NCBI RefSeq assembly: GCF_000009365.1
Contig: NC_008260.1
Location: forward strand, 1,275,501 to 1,339,500
DNA: 64,000 bases
Reading direction: 5' to 3'
DNA from: Alcanivorax borkumensis SK2
GTDB taxonomy: Bacteria > Pseudomonadota > Gammaproteobacteria > Pseudomonadales > Alcanivoracaceae
A program made the translations under genes and the position numbers. The first letter of the stretch is position 1. Every line of letters starts with the position of its first letter. The notes below the pieces were generated by a model. That model saw only the letters and a program-made list of their open reading frames with translations. It made no database searches and was not told the DNA's origin. This document shows, piece after piece, positions 25,960-35,476 of this stretch.

Positions 25960-26838
25960 ATGGCTGCTGTAACTGCTGCAATGGTTAAAGAGCTTCGCGA
26001 GCGTACTGGTCTTGGCATGATGGAATGCAAGAAGGCGCTGGTAGAGGCAGATGGCGACATCGAAAAAGCCATCGACGATATGCGTAAATCCGGCCAGGCC
26101 AAAGCGGCGAAGAAAGCAGGCCGCACCGCCGCCGAAGGCGGTGTTGTAGTTGCTACCAACGACGCGAACACCGTAGCCGTTATGGTAGAGATCAACTCTG
26201 AAACTGATTTCGTTGCCCGTGACGACAACTTCCTGGGTTTTTGCGACAAGGTAGCGGCTGCTGCTTTGAGCGCTGGTGAAACTGACGTTGCTAAAATTGG
26301 TGAGTTGAAGCTGGAAGACGGCTCCACTGTTGAAGAAGCACGCCAAGCGCTGGTTCAGAAAATCGGTGAAAACATCCAGATCCGTCGTGCTGCCAAGCTA
26401 GAAGCGGAAGGCGCTATTGGCGCTTACGTTCACGGTGGCCGTATCGGCGTTCTGATCGCCCTGAAAGGTGGCGATGCCGAGTTGGGTAAAGATGTAGCTA
26501 TGCATGTGGCTGCCGTTAACCCGATGGTTGTTAGTGGCGATCAGGTTCCTGCTGATGTGCTGGAAAAAGAGAAAGAAATCATCCGTGCTCAGCCCGATAT
26601 GGAAGGCAAGCCTGCTGAGATCGTTGAAAAAATGCTCGGCGGCCGTATCAACAAGTTCCTGAAGGAAGTGAGCTTGTTGGATCAACCGTTCGTGAAAGAT
26701 CCGAACACCACTGTTGGTGCGCTGGTTAAAGCGGCTGGCGCCGAGGTTGCCTCTTTTGAGCGACTGGTTGTGGGTGAAGGTATCGAAAAAGAAGAAGTCG
26801 ATTTCGCTGCTGAAGTAGAAGCTGCGGCCAAGGGCTAA
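25960..26838 (+). CDS. tsf: Translation elongation factor Ts
   Basis: EF-Ts recharges EF-Tu with GTP. The 292-residue protein has the N-terminal UBA-like domain with [16 protein letters not shown], followed by the core domains ([16 protein letters not shown]) and the C-terminal module. The ATG at 25960 has AAGAGG upstream. A strong terminator follows, so rpsB-tsf is a closed unit. Confidence 0.98.
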   Translation: MAAVTAAMVKELRERTGLGMMECKKALVEADGDIEKAIDDMRKSGQAKAAKKAGRTAAEGGVVVATNDANTVAVMVEINSETDFVARDDNFLGFCDKVAAAALSAGETDVAKIGELKLEDGSTVEEARQALVQKIGENIQIRRAAKLEAEGAIGAYVHGGRIGVLIALKGGDAELGKDVAMHVAAVNPMVVSGDQVPADVLEKEKEIIRAQPDMEGKPAEIVEKMLGGRINKFLKEVSLLDQPFVKDPNTTVGALVKAAGAEVASFERLVVGEGIEKEEVDFAAEVEAAAKG

Positions 26839-26868
26839 GGCTGATTGGCGGAACTCGATGTGTAAAGG

Positions 26869-26902
26869 CGCCTTGCTGGTTTGATCAGCAGGGCGTTTTT
26901 TT
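26869..26902 (+). terminator. Rho-independent terminator after tsf
   Basis: CGCCTTGCTG (26869-26878) pairs with CAGCAGGGCG (26886-26895) with one T-G wobble and a 7-base loop, followed by seven T residues. Confidence 0.9.
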
Positions 26903-26933
26903 CGCCTGTTAAACGGTGAAAATAGAAAAGCAC

Positions 26934-26961
26934 TTGCAACCATCGTGCGGGGCGGTACTGT
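26934..26961 (+). promoter_or_regulatory. Possible promoter for pyrH-frr
   Basis: TTGCAA (26934-26939) and TACTGT (26956-26961) are 16 bases apart, just after the tsf terminator and about 120 bases before pyrH. A separate promoter is expected here because of the strong terminator; the exact boxes are uncertain. Confidence 0.35.
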
Positions 26962-27081
26962 GCTATGCAGCATAGGCTCGTGCGTTTGAATGAAGTGGAA
27001 GGCCGGTTTGAGCCGGTGTAAGTGATGAGGATGGCAGGTTTTCATGGGTGGCGGTTTCGTATGAGTGGTGGAGAGAAAGAG

Positions 27082-27819
27082 ATGCCGACGAACAAGGAGC
27101 GCTCACCGCGCTATAACCGAATCCTGCTCAAGCTGAGCGGGGAAGCACTGGCGGGTGAAGAGGGCTTTGGCATTGATCCGAAGGTTCTGGATGCGATTTC
27201 CTTGGAAATTGGTCAGTTGGTTGGGATTGGTGTTCAGGTTGGGCTGGTCGTTGGTGGTGGTAATCTGTTTCGGGGTGCGGCTCTGCAAAGCGCAGGCTTG
27301 GACCGGGTAGCCGGCGACCATATGGGTATGCTGGCAACAGTGATGAATGGCCTGGCTCTGCGTGATGCGCTGGAACGTTCTAATATCCGTACGCGTCTCA
27401 TGTCTGCGATCCCCATGAGTGGGGTGGTTGAGCACTATGATCATCGCAATGCTAATCGTCACCTAAAAAACGGAGAGGTGGTGATTTTTTGCGCAGGAAC
27501 AGGCAACCCGTTCTTTACTACAGACTCTGCCGCGTGTCTGCGTGGAATCGAGATCAGTGCTGATGTAGTGCTAAAGGCCACCAAGGTGGATGGCGTTTAT
27601 AATGACGATCCGGTGAAGAACCCGGATGCGGTTAAATATGACGCGTTGACCTATGATGAAGTGTTGGAAAAAAAGCTGGGCGTGATGGATCTGACGGCTA
27701 TTTGTTTGTGCCGGGATCATTCCATGCCACTGCGTGTTTTTGATATGAACAAGAAGGGTGCCTTGCTTAATCTGATGCTGGGCGGTAAGGAAGGCACTCT
27801 GGTAGAGGCCGCACAATAA
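27082..27819 (+). CDS. pyrH: UMP kinase PyrH
   Basis: This 245-residue amino-acid-kinase-fold enzyme phosphorylates UMP to UDP. Signatures include [13 protein letters not shown] at the N terminus, [10 protein letters not shown] for phosphate binding, and [16 protein letters not shown]. The ATG at 27082, with GGAG nine bases upstream, gives the usual length; in-frame ATGs at 27061 and 27022 would add residues without homology. It precedes frr by 37 bases, as in most proteobacteria. Confidence 0.96.
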   Translation: MPTNKERSPRYNRILLKLSGEALAGEEGFGIDPKVLDAISLEIGQLVGIGVQVGLVVGGGNLFRGAALQSAGLDRVAGDHMGMLATVMNGLALRDALERSNIRTRLMSAIPMSGVVEHYDHRNANRHLKNGEVVIFCAGTGNPFFTTDSAACLRGIEISADVVLKATKVDGVYNDDPVKNPDAVKYDALTYDEVLEKKLGVMDLTAICLCRDHSMPLRVFDMNKKGALLNLMLGGKEGTLVEAAQ

Positions 27820-27856
27820 GTGCAGCTGATACGCTGAATAGAAGCGAGGAAAAACG

Positions 27857-28414
27857 GTGATTGACGATATTCGCAGTGATGCGCAAAGCCGCATGAAAAA
27901 GAGTCTTGAAGCGCTGGATACAGCCATGAAACGGGTGCGTACAGGTCGTGCCCATCCTAGCTTGCTGGACAATATTACCATTGAGTACTACGGTGCCGAG
28001 ACGCCCCTGAATCAGATGGGGAATATCTCGGTGGAAGAAGGGAGAACGCTGACTATTTCGCCGTTTGATAAGTCCCTGATTCCACAAATTGAGCGTGCCA
28101 TTTTAATGTCTGATCTGGGCCTTAATCCGTCCACCTCGGGCACTCTTATTCGTTTGCCATTGCCGCCGTTGACTGAGGAAACCCGCCGTGACCTAGTCAA
28201 GGTGGTGCGTGCGGAAGCGGAGCAGGCACGTGTGTCCATTCGTAATATTCGTCGTGATGCTAATAGCGATTTGAAAGAATTGCTTAAGGAAAAAGAAATT
28301 TCCGAAGACGAGCAGCGCCGTGGGGAAGAGCAAATTCAGCAGCTCACCGACAAAATGGTGGCGGAAGTGGAAGGTGTTCTGAAAGAGAAAGAAGAAGAAT
28401 TGATGACCGTTTGA
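27857..28414 (+). CDS. frr: Ribosome recycling factor
   Basis: This 185-residue factor splits post-termination ribosomes with EF-G. It shows the helical bundle hallmarks: [32 protein letters not shown] and [20 protein letters not shown]. The start codon is GTG at 27857, preceded by GAGGAAAAAC. It follows pyrH and precedes uppS by 75 bases. Confidence 0.97.
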   Translation: MIDDIRSDAQSRMKKSLEALDTAMKRVRTGRAHPSLLDNITIEYYGAETPLNQMGNISVEEGRTLTISPFDKSLIPQIERAILMSDLGLNPSTSGTLIRLPLPPLTEETRRDLVKVVRAEAEQARVSIRNIRRDANSDLKELLKEKEISEDEQRRGEEQIQQLTDKMVAEVEGVLKEKEEELMTV

Positions 28415-28489
28415 TCGCTTCGCGCGAGCGGTGATCGAAAGACATCTCGGGCTGCAGGTCAGCCCGTTTCTATTCTTGGCGGATGCAGT

Positions 28490-29272
28490 ATGGCCGACAA
28501 TCAGCCTCATTCCAGTGCCCCAGATATCGATTCCTATCAAGGTGTTGTGCCCCGTCATGTAGCCATCATCATGGACGGCAATAACCGCTGGGCACGCAAG
28601 CATGGTGTTCCGGGTGAGGAGGGGCATCGAGCGGGAGAAGCTACGGTTCAGGCGATTATTCGTCAGGCAGCGCAGCGCGGTCTCGAGGCACTAACACTGT
28701 TTGCTTTTAGCTCGGAAAACTGGCGTCGACCGCAGGCGGAAGTGGACCACCTGATGGCGCTGTTCTTGAAGGCGCTGGCTGGCCGTGTTGAAGAGCTTCA
28801 CAGTCACGAGGTTCGTATTCGCTTTATTGGCGATCGCGGTGCGTTTTCGCAAGGTCTTCAGGATGGCATGACACAAGCGGAAGTCCTGACCGGCAATAAC
28901 ACCAGGATGACGGTGGTTATTGCTGTGAATTACGGCGGGCAGTGGGACATTGCCCATGCGGCCCGCCAGTTGGCTGCAAAAGTGGCAGAAGGTGAGATGG
29001 AGGTAGACCAGATAGATGCCGGGGCGATGGCACCCTATCTGTCCATGGCCGACCTGCCACCCCCGGATTTGCTCATTCGCACCGGTGGCGACCAAAGAAT
29101 AAGTAACTTTTTGTTATGGCAATTGGCCTACAGCGAGCTGTTTTTTTCGCCGTTGCTATGGCCTGATTTTGATGCTGATGCCTTTGATGCAGCGCTACAG
29201 GATTATGCTGGTCGCCAACGGCGTTTTGGTCGTTCTGGTGAAGAAGTGGCCAGCTTGAATGGAGAACAATAA
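28490..29272 (+). CDS. uppS: Undecaprenyl diphosphate synthase UppS
   Basis: This cis-prenyltransferase of 260 residues extends farnesyl diphosphate with isopentenyl units to the C55 carrier. The catalytic Asp29 is in IIMDGNNRWARKHG, and RTGGDQRISNFLLWQLAYSE is the conserved C-terminal motif. The N terminus is some 10 residues longer than in E. coli. Its TAA overlaps the cdsA ATG by one base (TAATG). MEP-pathway genes supplying its substrate (dxr, ispD, ispF) are also in this window. Confidence 0.96.
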   Translation: MADNQPHSSAPDIDSYQGVVPRHVAIIMDGNNRWARKHGVPGEEGHRAGEATVQAIIRQAAQRGLEALTLFAFSSENWRRPQAEVDHLMALFLKALAGRVEELHSHEVRIRFIGDRGAFSQGLQDGMTQAEVLTGNNTRMTVVIAVNYGGQWDIAHAARQLAAKVAEGEMEVDQIDAGAMAPYLSMADLPPPDLLIRTGGDQRISNFLLWQLAYSELFFSPLLWPDFDADAFDAALQDYAGRQRRFGRSGEEVASLNGEQ

Positions 29273-30096
29273 TGCTAAAACTGCGCGTGATTACCGCGCT
29301 GGTGCTGTTGCCGATTGTGTTGGGCGCAGTATTTGGATTAGACCGTCAGATGTTTGCCATTGTGGCTGGCGTTTTTTTTGTTCTGGCGGGCTGGGAGTGG
29401 TCAGCCATGATGGGCAACGTCAGCATGGCGATGCGTCTTGTATGGGTTGCAATATTGACCTTGGTGATGGTGGCCGCTGAATATTTTCAGCCAGCATGGT
29501 TACTCAATGCAATTCCGGTTTGGTGGTTGCTGGCGCTGGTACTGGTACTGGGGTATCCCGGTAATGCTCGTGCTTGGTACCGACCGATGCTTATGGCGTT
29601 GGTTGGCTTGCTGCTGCTGGTGCCCTCATGGGGGGCCATTGTACAGTTGCAAAGTAACGGGGCCCTTGGGTTAGTTGGGCCCTGGGCTTTAATGTTTATC
29701 CTATTATGGGTGTGGGCGGCGGACACCGGGGCCTATTTTGCTGGCCGAGCGTTTGGAAAACATAAACTGGCACCGCTGGTAAGCCCAGGCAAGACCATTG
29801 AAGGTTTGCTGGGCGGGGTTGCTCTGGCCCTGGCGGTGGTGGCGGGTGTCTACGCTGCTGGCCTGCTGGAGGCACAATTGTGGTCTTTGATGCTGGTTGC
29901 CCTATTTACGGTATTGGCCTCTGCACTAGGTGATCTGTTTGAAAGCATGGTCAAGCGTGAGCGTGGTTTCAAAGATAGCGGCACCATTCTTCCAGGTCAT
30001 GGCGGCATGCTCGACCGCATTGACAGTGTCACTGCAGCCATGCCGATTGCTTTGGCTGGGTTTAACTGGTTCGCCCTGCCTGGAGGGAGTTTGTGA
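29272..30096 (+). CDS. cdsA: Phosphatidate cytidylyltransferase CdsA
   Basis: This 274-residue inner-membrane enzyme makes CDP-diacylglycerol from phosphatidate and CTP. About eight hydrophobic segments are seen, and the signature KRERGFKDSGTILPGHGG followed by a DRID motif is intact near the C terminus. It is coupled by TAATG to uppS and by GTGA to dxr. PlsB, the first enzyme of the same lipid pathway, is at 8199-10700. Confidence 0.96.
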   Translation: MLKLRVITALVLLPIVLGAVFGLDRQMFAIVAGVFFVLAGWEWSAMMGNVSMAMRLVWVAILTLVMVAAEYFQPAWLLNAIPVWWLLALVLVLGYPGNARAWYRPMLMALVGLLLLVPSWGAIVQLQSNGALGLVGPWALMFILLWVWAADTGAYFAGRAFGKHKLAPLVSPGKTIEGLLGGVALALAVVAGVYAAGLLEAQLWSLMLVALFTVLASALGDLFESMVKRERGFKDSGTILPGHGGMLDRIDSVTAAMPIALAGFNWFALPGGSL

Positions 30097-31307
30097 CACC
30101 CTCTGAGAAACCTTCCATTTCGGCCGTTGCTACTGGCAGACAGCGCCTCACCTTGCTGGGCGCCACGGGAAGTATTGGGCAACAAACTCTGGATGTGCTG
30201 GTTCGCCACCCGGAGCGTTATGAGGTTTTTGCGGTTACCGCGGGCACGCAATGGCAGGCTATGGCACGGCTTTGCGAAACGGTGCAGCCTCGCTATGCAG
30301 CCATGGCTGATGCCACCTCGGCAACGTCCCTTCGGAACCATCTTGCTGGCCTTGGGTCACAAGTAGAGGTTTTATCAGGCCCAGAGGCCTTGGCTGAGCT
30401 GGCGGCTCATCCGGATGTTGATACCGTGGTGGCGGGTATTGTGGGTGCCGCGGGTGTGCGTCCCACTTTGGCGGCTGTGGAGGCAGGGAAGCGAGTACTG
30501 CTGGCCAACAAAGAAGCTCTGGTGGTCACCGGTTCCCTGTTTATGGATGCAGTGAAGCGCTATGGTGCAACATTGTTGCCACTGGATTCCGAACACAACG
30601 CGATTTTCCAGTGCCTGCCCACGGAAGGGGTAAATGCAGGAGTTGAACGTTTATTGTTGACGGCATCAGGTGGCCCGTTCCGCGAGTTCAGCGCTGAGCA
30701 GCTGAAAGCGGTTACGCCGGAGCAGGCAATAAAACACCCCAACTGGGATATGGGCCCCAAGATTTCGGTGGACTCCGCCACGCTGATGAATAAGGGGCTG
30801 GAGTTTATTGAGGCTTGCTGGCTGTTTGATGTTCCCCCTGCCATGGTGGATGTGGTGGTGCATCCACAGAGTGTGATCCACTCTATGGTCGCTTACCGGG
30901 ATGGCTCGGTATTGGCCCAGATGGGGACACCTGATATGCGTACTCCCATTGCCTGTGGCTTGTCTTGGCCCGAGCGAGTGGAGTCCGGTGCCCAGCGGTT
31001 GGACTTTTCAACGCTGATCGGGCTGAATTTTGAATTGCCGGATCTTGAGAGGTTTCCATGCTTGGGCTTGGCCCGTGATGCCATGGCCGCAGGTGGAACG
31101 GCCACGGCGGTGTTAAACGCAGCGAATGAAGAAGCGGTTGCGGCTTTTCTTGACGGCCGGCTCGATTTTATGGGCATTGCGGATGTGGTAGCGCGAACTC
31201 TTGATAAACAGGATGCGCCAGCCTGCTGTGATGTGGATGCGGTTATGGAAATTGACCGCCAGGCGCGACAGCTTGCCTGTCACTGGATTAAGGAGCGTGG
31301 ATGCTGA
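30093..31307 (+). CDS. dxr: 1-deoxy-D-xylulose 5-phosphate reductoisomerase
   Basis: This 404-residue NADPH enzyme performs the first committed step of the MEP isoprenoid pathway. NADPH binding is at LLGATGSIGQQTLDVL (about residue 21), metal binding at LDSEHNAIFQC, and the catalytic loop at ISVDSATLMNKGLE. The start is GTG 30093 with GGAGGGAG upstream, overlapping the cdsA stop (GTGA). The stop overlaps rseP by 7 bases. Confidence 0.97.
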   Translation: MTPSEKPSISAVATGRQRLTLLGATGSIGQQTLDVLVRHPERYEVFAVTAGTQWQAMARLCETVQPRYAAMADATSATSLRNHLAGLGSQVEVLSGPEALAELAAHPDVDTVVAGIVGAAGVRPTLAAVEAGKRVLLANKEALVVTGSLFMDAVKRYGATLLPLDSEHNAIFQCLPTEGVNAGVERLLLTASGGPFREFSAEQLKAVTPEQAIKHPNWDMGPKISVDSATLMNKGLEFIEACWLFDVPPAMVDVVVHPQSVIHSMVAYRDGSVLAQMGTPDMRTPIACGLSWPERVESGAQRLDFSTLIGLNFELPDLERFPCLGLARDAMAAGGTATAVLNAANEEAVAAFLDGRLDFMGIADVVARTLDKQDAPACCDVDAVMEIDRQARQLACHWIKERGC

Positions 31308-32608
31308 CGTTATTGGCATTCGTCGTCACCATCGTGATCATTGTGGCCTTCCACGAGTGGGGCCACTTTCTTGCCATGCGCGCTTTCGGTGTTCGTGTTC
31401 TGACCTTTTCTGTGGGATTTGGCCCGAAAATTCTGCGTTTCACCGATCAAAAAGGCACTGAGTGGGTGATCAGCGCGATTCCTCTTGGCGGCTATGTGAA
31501 GCCGCTGGATGTGCGCGAAGATGAAACGGCACAGGGAGCGCCTGGCGAGTTTTCTAGTAAACCCGCTTGGCAGCGGGTGATTACCTACGCTGCCGGGCCG
31601 GTGTTTAACTTTATTCTCGCCATATTTATTTACTGGGTATTGATGTTTGGCTATGGCCAGCGCGGGTTGGAGGCTGTTGTCGGCCCAGTAACCCCAGATT
31701 CCGTGGCCGAGCAGGCGGGTTTTTTACCCGGTGATCGCATCGTGGCGGTGGGTGACACTGAACTTGAAGGCTGGCGGGCGTTTTATAACGAATTGATTCT
31801 GCATTTGGGTGAGCCGGATACCTTGTCGATCACGGTGCAGCAAGCGGGTGGCGGGTCCGCGATCCGTGAGCTGGATACTTCGCCATGGTCTGCGGATCTG
31901 GACATGCCGCCGCTGGAGGCCTTGGGGCTGAACCAGGCGGTGGTGATTGGCGATGTTCAGGCCGACAGCCCGGCGCAGCAGGCGGGGCTGACTGGCGGCG
32001 ATCAGGTGTTGACGTTGAATGGTGAGCCCGTTTTCAGCTGGAACCAGTGGCAGGAAAGTATCATGGCAGCACCAGGAGAACTCCTGACGGTGGAGCTGCT
32101 GAGAGGAACCCGTAAGGAGACGCTTCAAATTGTCCCGGCCACGCTGACCGAAAATGGTGAGACCTTTGGCCGCATTGGTGTCGGCCTGGGCGGTGTTTAT
32201 CAACAAGAGTTCGGTGTGTTCAGTGCCGTCGGGGCTGCCGGTGGGCGTTTTGTCGAGCAGGTCCAAGTGGTGGGCGCCAGCTTGGTAAAGCTGATTACCG
32301 GTAAACTCTCTCTGGATAATTTGGGTGGGCCTATTACCATCGCCCAAGTGGCCGGTGAAAGTGCCTCTATGGGCCTAGCCAGTTTCTTGGCTTTGCTGGC
32401 TTACCTCAGTATTACGCTGGGGGTAATTAACCTTCTTCCTGTACCAATGCTTGATGGCGGCTGGATTTTCTTTGGAATCATTGAAATGATTCGCGGTCGC
32501 AGTTTACCGGAGCGGTTCTTGATGGCCGCACAAGGTGCTGGGCTGACGCTCGTGGTCAGCTTCATGTTATTGGCCATTTACAACGACTTGGTGAAGCAGT
32601 TTTCATGA
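31301..32608 (+). CDS. rseP: Site-2 intramembrane protease RseP
   Basis: This 435-residue zinc metalloprotease cleaves anti-sigma factors in the membrane during the envelope stress response. The zinc motif HEWGH is at residues 18-22, the second active-site motif is PVPMLDGGW, and two PDZ domains lie between (around GFLPGDRIVAVGD and GLTGGDQVLTLNGE). It overlaps dxr by 7 bases and bamA by 4, so regulated proteolysis and outer-membrane assembly are encoded as a unit. Confidence 0.97.
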   Translation: MLTLLAFVVTIVIIVAFHEWGHFLAMRAFGVRVLTFSVGFGPKILRFTDQKGTEWVISAIPLGGYVKPLDVREDETAQGAPGEFSSKPAWQRVITYAAGPVFNFILAIFIYWVLMFGYGQRGLEAVVGPVTPDSVAEQAGFLPGDRIVAVGDTELEGWRAFYNELILHLGEPDTLSITVQQAGGGSAIRELDTSPWSADLDMPPLEALGLNQAVVIGDVQADSPAQQAGLTGGDQVLTLNGEPVFSWNQWQESIMAAPGELLTVELLRGTRKETLQIVPATLTENGETFGRIGVGLGGVYQQEFGVFSAVGAAGGRFVEQVQVVGASLVKLITGKLSLDNLGGPITIAQVAGESASMGLASFLALLAYLSITLGVINLLPVPMLDGGWIFFGIIEMIRGRSLPERFLMAAQGAGLTLVVSFMLLAIYNDLVKQFS

Positions 32609-34968
32609 AATTTGGGGACATTCTAAGCCGCCTCCTGAAAGGCTCGCTAGTGGTTTTTTGCCTGTTGGCAGCTCCACTGCTAAATGGGGACACACAACTA
32701 CCGTTCAAGGTTCATGACATACGGGTGGAAGGCCTCCAGCGCTTGCCCGTGGAACGGGTCTATGCTTCGTTGCCGATTCAGGCTGGCGACACTGTGACTC
32801 GTGATCAGGTTGTTGACGCGGTGCAACGTCTGTTTGCCTCTGGCAATTTTGAAGATGTACAACTGGGTCGCGATGGTGATGATCTGGTGGTAATTGTTGC
32901 CGAACGCCCGAGTATTGCGCGTATCGAACTATCCGGTAACAAATCCATTGACGAAGAGAATCTGCGCAAGGGATTGACCGAAGCCGGTTTGGCGGAAGGT
33001 GAAGTGTTCCAGCGCTCTACCCTGGAGGCCATTGCCGGCGAACTGGAACGCCAGTATGTCAGTCAGGGCCGTTACGGCGCGGATATCAAGACCGAGTTTG
33101 TGGCGTTGCCCCGTAACCGTGTAGCTTTGAAGATCGAAATTTACGAAGGCAAAGCTGCACGTATTCGTAATATCAACATCGTGGGCAACGAGTTGTTTGA
33201 TGATGAGGTATTGCTTGACAGTTTCGAGCTGCACTCCTCGGGATTCTGGTCTTTCATCAAGGGCGATGACAAATACTCCCGGGAAAAGTTGGGCGGCGAT
33301 TTAGAGCGTCTGCGTTCCTATTATCTAGACCGTGGTTACATTAATTTCTCCATTGAATCGACACAGGTGTCGGTGACACCTGATCGCCGTAGTGTTTTCA
33401 TTACCGTCAACGTGGCGGAAGGTGAGCAATACACGGTCAACGAGGTGAAGTTGGCTGGCGACTTAGTGGTGAATGAAAACCAGCTGAAGCCGCTATTAAT
33501 CGTCAAGAAAGGGCAGGTGTTCAGTCAACAGTTAGTGACCTATACCAACGATTTAATCAAGCGCCGCTTGGGTAATGAAGGCTACACGTTTGCTGAGGTG
33601 AATGGCCGAGAGCACAATGCCAATGACAAAGACCACACGGTAGATGTGACGTTTTACGTGGACCCGGGCCGTAAAGTTTATGTCCGCCGCATCAATTTCA
33701 GTGGTAATACCAAAACTTCCGATGAAGTGTTACGCCGTGAGTTGCGTCAGTTCGAACAGGCGCCGGCGAACACCTCTCTGGTGGACTTATCCCGCCAACG
33801 TTTGCAGCGTTTGGGCTATTTCAGCGTAGTTGAAACTGATACTCCGCGGGTGCCTAATTCCGATGACCTGGTTGATGTGAATTACAGCGTACAAGAGCAG
33901 CCTTCGGGTTCTATTGGCGCCAATGTGGGCTTTTCCGATGCCTCTGGGTTTATCTTCGGCGCCAACGTAACCCAAAATAACTGGCGCGGCAGCGGTAACC
34001 GGGTGTCATTTGCGTTGAGTCGTTCTGATATTCGCGATTCGTACAGTTTTTCCCATTACAACCCGTACTATACGTTGGATGGGGTAAGCCGTGGTTTTAG
34101 CATGTTTTACTCAAAGATTGACTTTGATGAAACCTCAGTGGCTTCTTATGCGGCAGACCGTTTGGGCTGGTCGGTGACATTCGGTTATCCGATATCGGAG
34201 TATTCACGCTTGAACTTTGGCGCTACCTACGAGAAAACGAATATTAGCACCGGCGATTATGTCGCCGTGGATATTGATCGATTCCTGATGGAGAAAGGCG
34301 ACGAGTTCAACGAATATAAAGCCAACGTGTCCTTGCAAACTAGCACCCTGAACCGAGGTATTCTTCCTGATCGCGGCTGGTCTAGTACCATTGGTGTTGA
34401 GGTGGCGGCTCCGGTTTCCGATTATAGTTTTTACAAGGTTAATTGGAACGGGCAGAAATATTTTCCCATTACCCAGCGGTGGACCCTGCGCACTCGTGCC
34501 GACTTGGCCTACGGTGATGGCTATGGTGACGACATTGCGTTGCCGTTCTTCGAGAACTACTATTCCGGCGGTATTGGTTCGGTGCGGGGTTATGAGTCTC
34601 GGTCCCTGGGACCTCGTTCCGAGGCGTTGAGTTATTATAAAAGTGGCACCACGGACCCTAATCCGGATCCGATTGGCGGCAACTTTCTTACCGAAGCCAG
34701 CATGGAGTTGATTTTCCCGACGCCCTTCGCAGGGGAGTCGCGAAGCGTGAGGACCTTCCTGTTCGTGGATGCTGGGACCGTATATGAAACCGAGCGGGCC
34801 GATATTTTTGAAGATTTTGAATCGCAGGATATCCGGAGTTCCGTCGGTCTCGGATTGACGTGGTTGACGGCTATTGGCCCGCTTAGCTTCAACTTGGCGA
34901 AAGCGCTGGATGACCAGCCTGGCGATGACACGGAAGTATTCCAATTTTCTTTGGGTCAGACTTTTTAG
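32605..34968 (+). CDS. bamA: Outer-membrane protein assembly factor BamA
   Basis: BamA inserts beta-barrel proteins into the outer membrane. The 787-residue protein has an N-terminal signal region (LVVFCLLAAPLLNGD), five POTRA domains (about residues 33-440; the first begins HDIRVEGLQRLPVERV) and a 16-stranded barrel with the conserved loop-6 motif VRGY in IGSVRGYESRSLGP. It ends in Phe (FSLGQTF), the classical outer-membrane signal. It overlaps rseP by ATGA and lies 10 bases before skp. Confidence 0.97.
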   Translation: MKFGDILSRLLKGSLVVFCLLAAPLLNGDTQLPFKVHDIRVEGLQRLPVERVYASLPIQAGDTVTRDQVVDAVQRLFASGNFEDVQLGRDGDDLVVIVAERPSIARIELSGNKSIDEENLRKGLTEAGLAEGEVFQRSTLEAIAGELERQYVSQGRYGADIKTEFVALPRNRVALKIEIYEGKAARIRNINIVGNELFDDEVLLDSFELHSSGFWSFIKGDDKYSREKLGGDLERLRSYYLDRGYINFSIESTQVSVTPDRRSVFITVNVAEGEQYTVNEVKLAGDLVVNENQLKPLLIVKKGQVFSQQLVTYTNDLIKRRLGNEGYTFAEVNGREHNANDKDHTVDVTFYVDPGRKVYVRRINFSGNTKTSDEVLRRELRQFEQAPANTSLVDLSRQRLQRLGYFSVVETDTPRVPNSDDLVDVNYSVQEQPSGSIGANVGFSDASGFIFGANVTQNNWRGSGNRVSFALSRSDIRDSYSFSHYNPYYTLDGVSRGFSMFYSKIDFDETSVASYAADRLGWSVTFGYPISEYSRLNFGATYEKTNISTGDYVAVDIDRFLMEKGDEFNEYKANVSLQTSTLNRGILPDRGWSSTIGVEVAAPVSDYSFYKVNWNGQKYFPITQRWTLRTRADLAYGDGYGDDIALPFFENYYSGGIGSVRGYESRSLGPRSEALSYYKSGTTDPNPDPIGGNFLTEASMELIFPTPFAGESRSVRTFLFVDAGTVYETERADIFEDFESQDIRSSVGLGLTWLTAIGPLSFNLAKALDDQPGDDTEVFQFSLGQTF

Positions 34969-34978
34969 GAGTTTAATA

Positions 34979-35476
34979 ATGGTGAAAAAAACACTGGTAG
35001 CATTGGCACTGTTTTTGCCCTCACTGGCTATGGCTGAGGCTTCTGTTGGGGTTCTTGACCCGATTGCTGCGTTACAATCGTCAAATAATGTGAAGACGAG
35101 AATGTCCTCACTGGAGAATGAGCTGTCTGGGGACGAGCAAAAGCTCAATCGCTTGCAAAACGATGTGGGGAAGCTGCAACAAAAACTGCAAAAAGAAGCC
35201 ATGACCATGTCCGCGGATGAACAAGATACGCTGAAGACTCAGGGTCAGCAGAAAATGCTCGAAATTCAAAGCCTGCAACGCAAACTGCAAAAGCGTGCTA
35301 GCGAAGCACAACGCGAAATTCTGTCAGAAATGCAGCCTAAGCTTAAAAAGGCCATAGAGTCTGTGGCTAAACGTGAAAAGCTGGATGTAGTGCTCAATGC
35401 CCAAGCTGTGATGTACACCAAGCCGGATCTAGATATTACTGAAGCGGTGGGCAAGCAACTGAACAGTATGAAATAA
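34979..35476 (+). CDS. skp: Periplasmic chaperone Skp (OmpH)
   Basis: This 165-residue periplasmic chaperone carries unfolded outer-membrane proteins to BamA. It has a clear signal peptide (MVKKTLVALALFLPSLAMAE, cleavage after AMA), a VGVLDPIAAL strand and long coiled-coil helices rich in Gln, Lys and Glu (about residues 45-125). The ATG at 34979 follows AGGAG overlapping the bamA stop. Its TAA overlaps the lpxD start (TAATG). Confidence 0.94.
   Translation: MVKKTLVALALFLPSLAMAEASVGVLDPIAALQSSNNVKTRMSSLENELSGDEQKLNRLQNDVGKLQQKLQKEAMTMSADEQDTLKTQGQQKMLEIQSLQRKLQKRASEAQREILSEMQPKLKKAIESVAKREKLDVVLNAQAVMYTKPDLDITEAVGKQLNSMK

Noticed and set aside
25129..26346. A 405-codon open frame on the minus strand across rpsB and tsf
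   Set aside because: It lies opposite two certain, highly expressed genes, and its translation is Phe/His/Cys-rich with no family pattern. It arises from the codon bias of those genes.
34204..35208. A 334-codon minus-strand frame across bamA and skp
   Set aside because: It is antisense to clear genes, has a Ser/Phe/Cys-rich start and no ribosome site.
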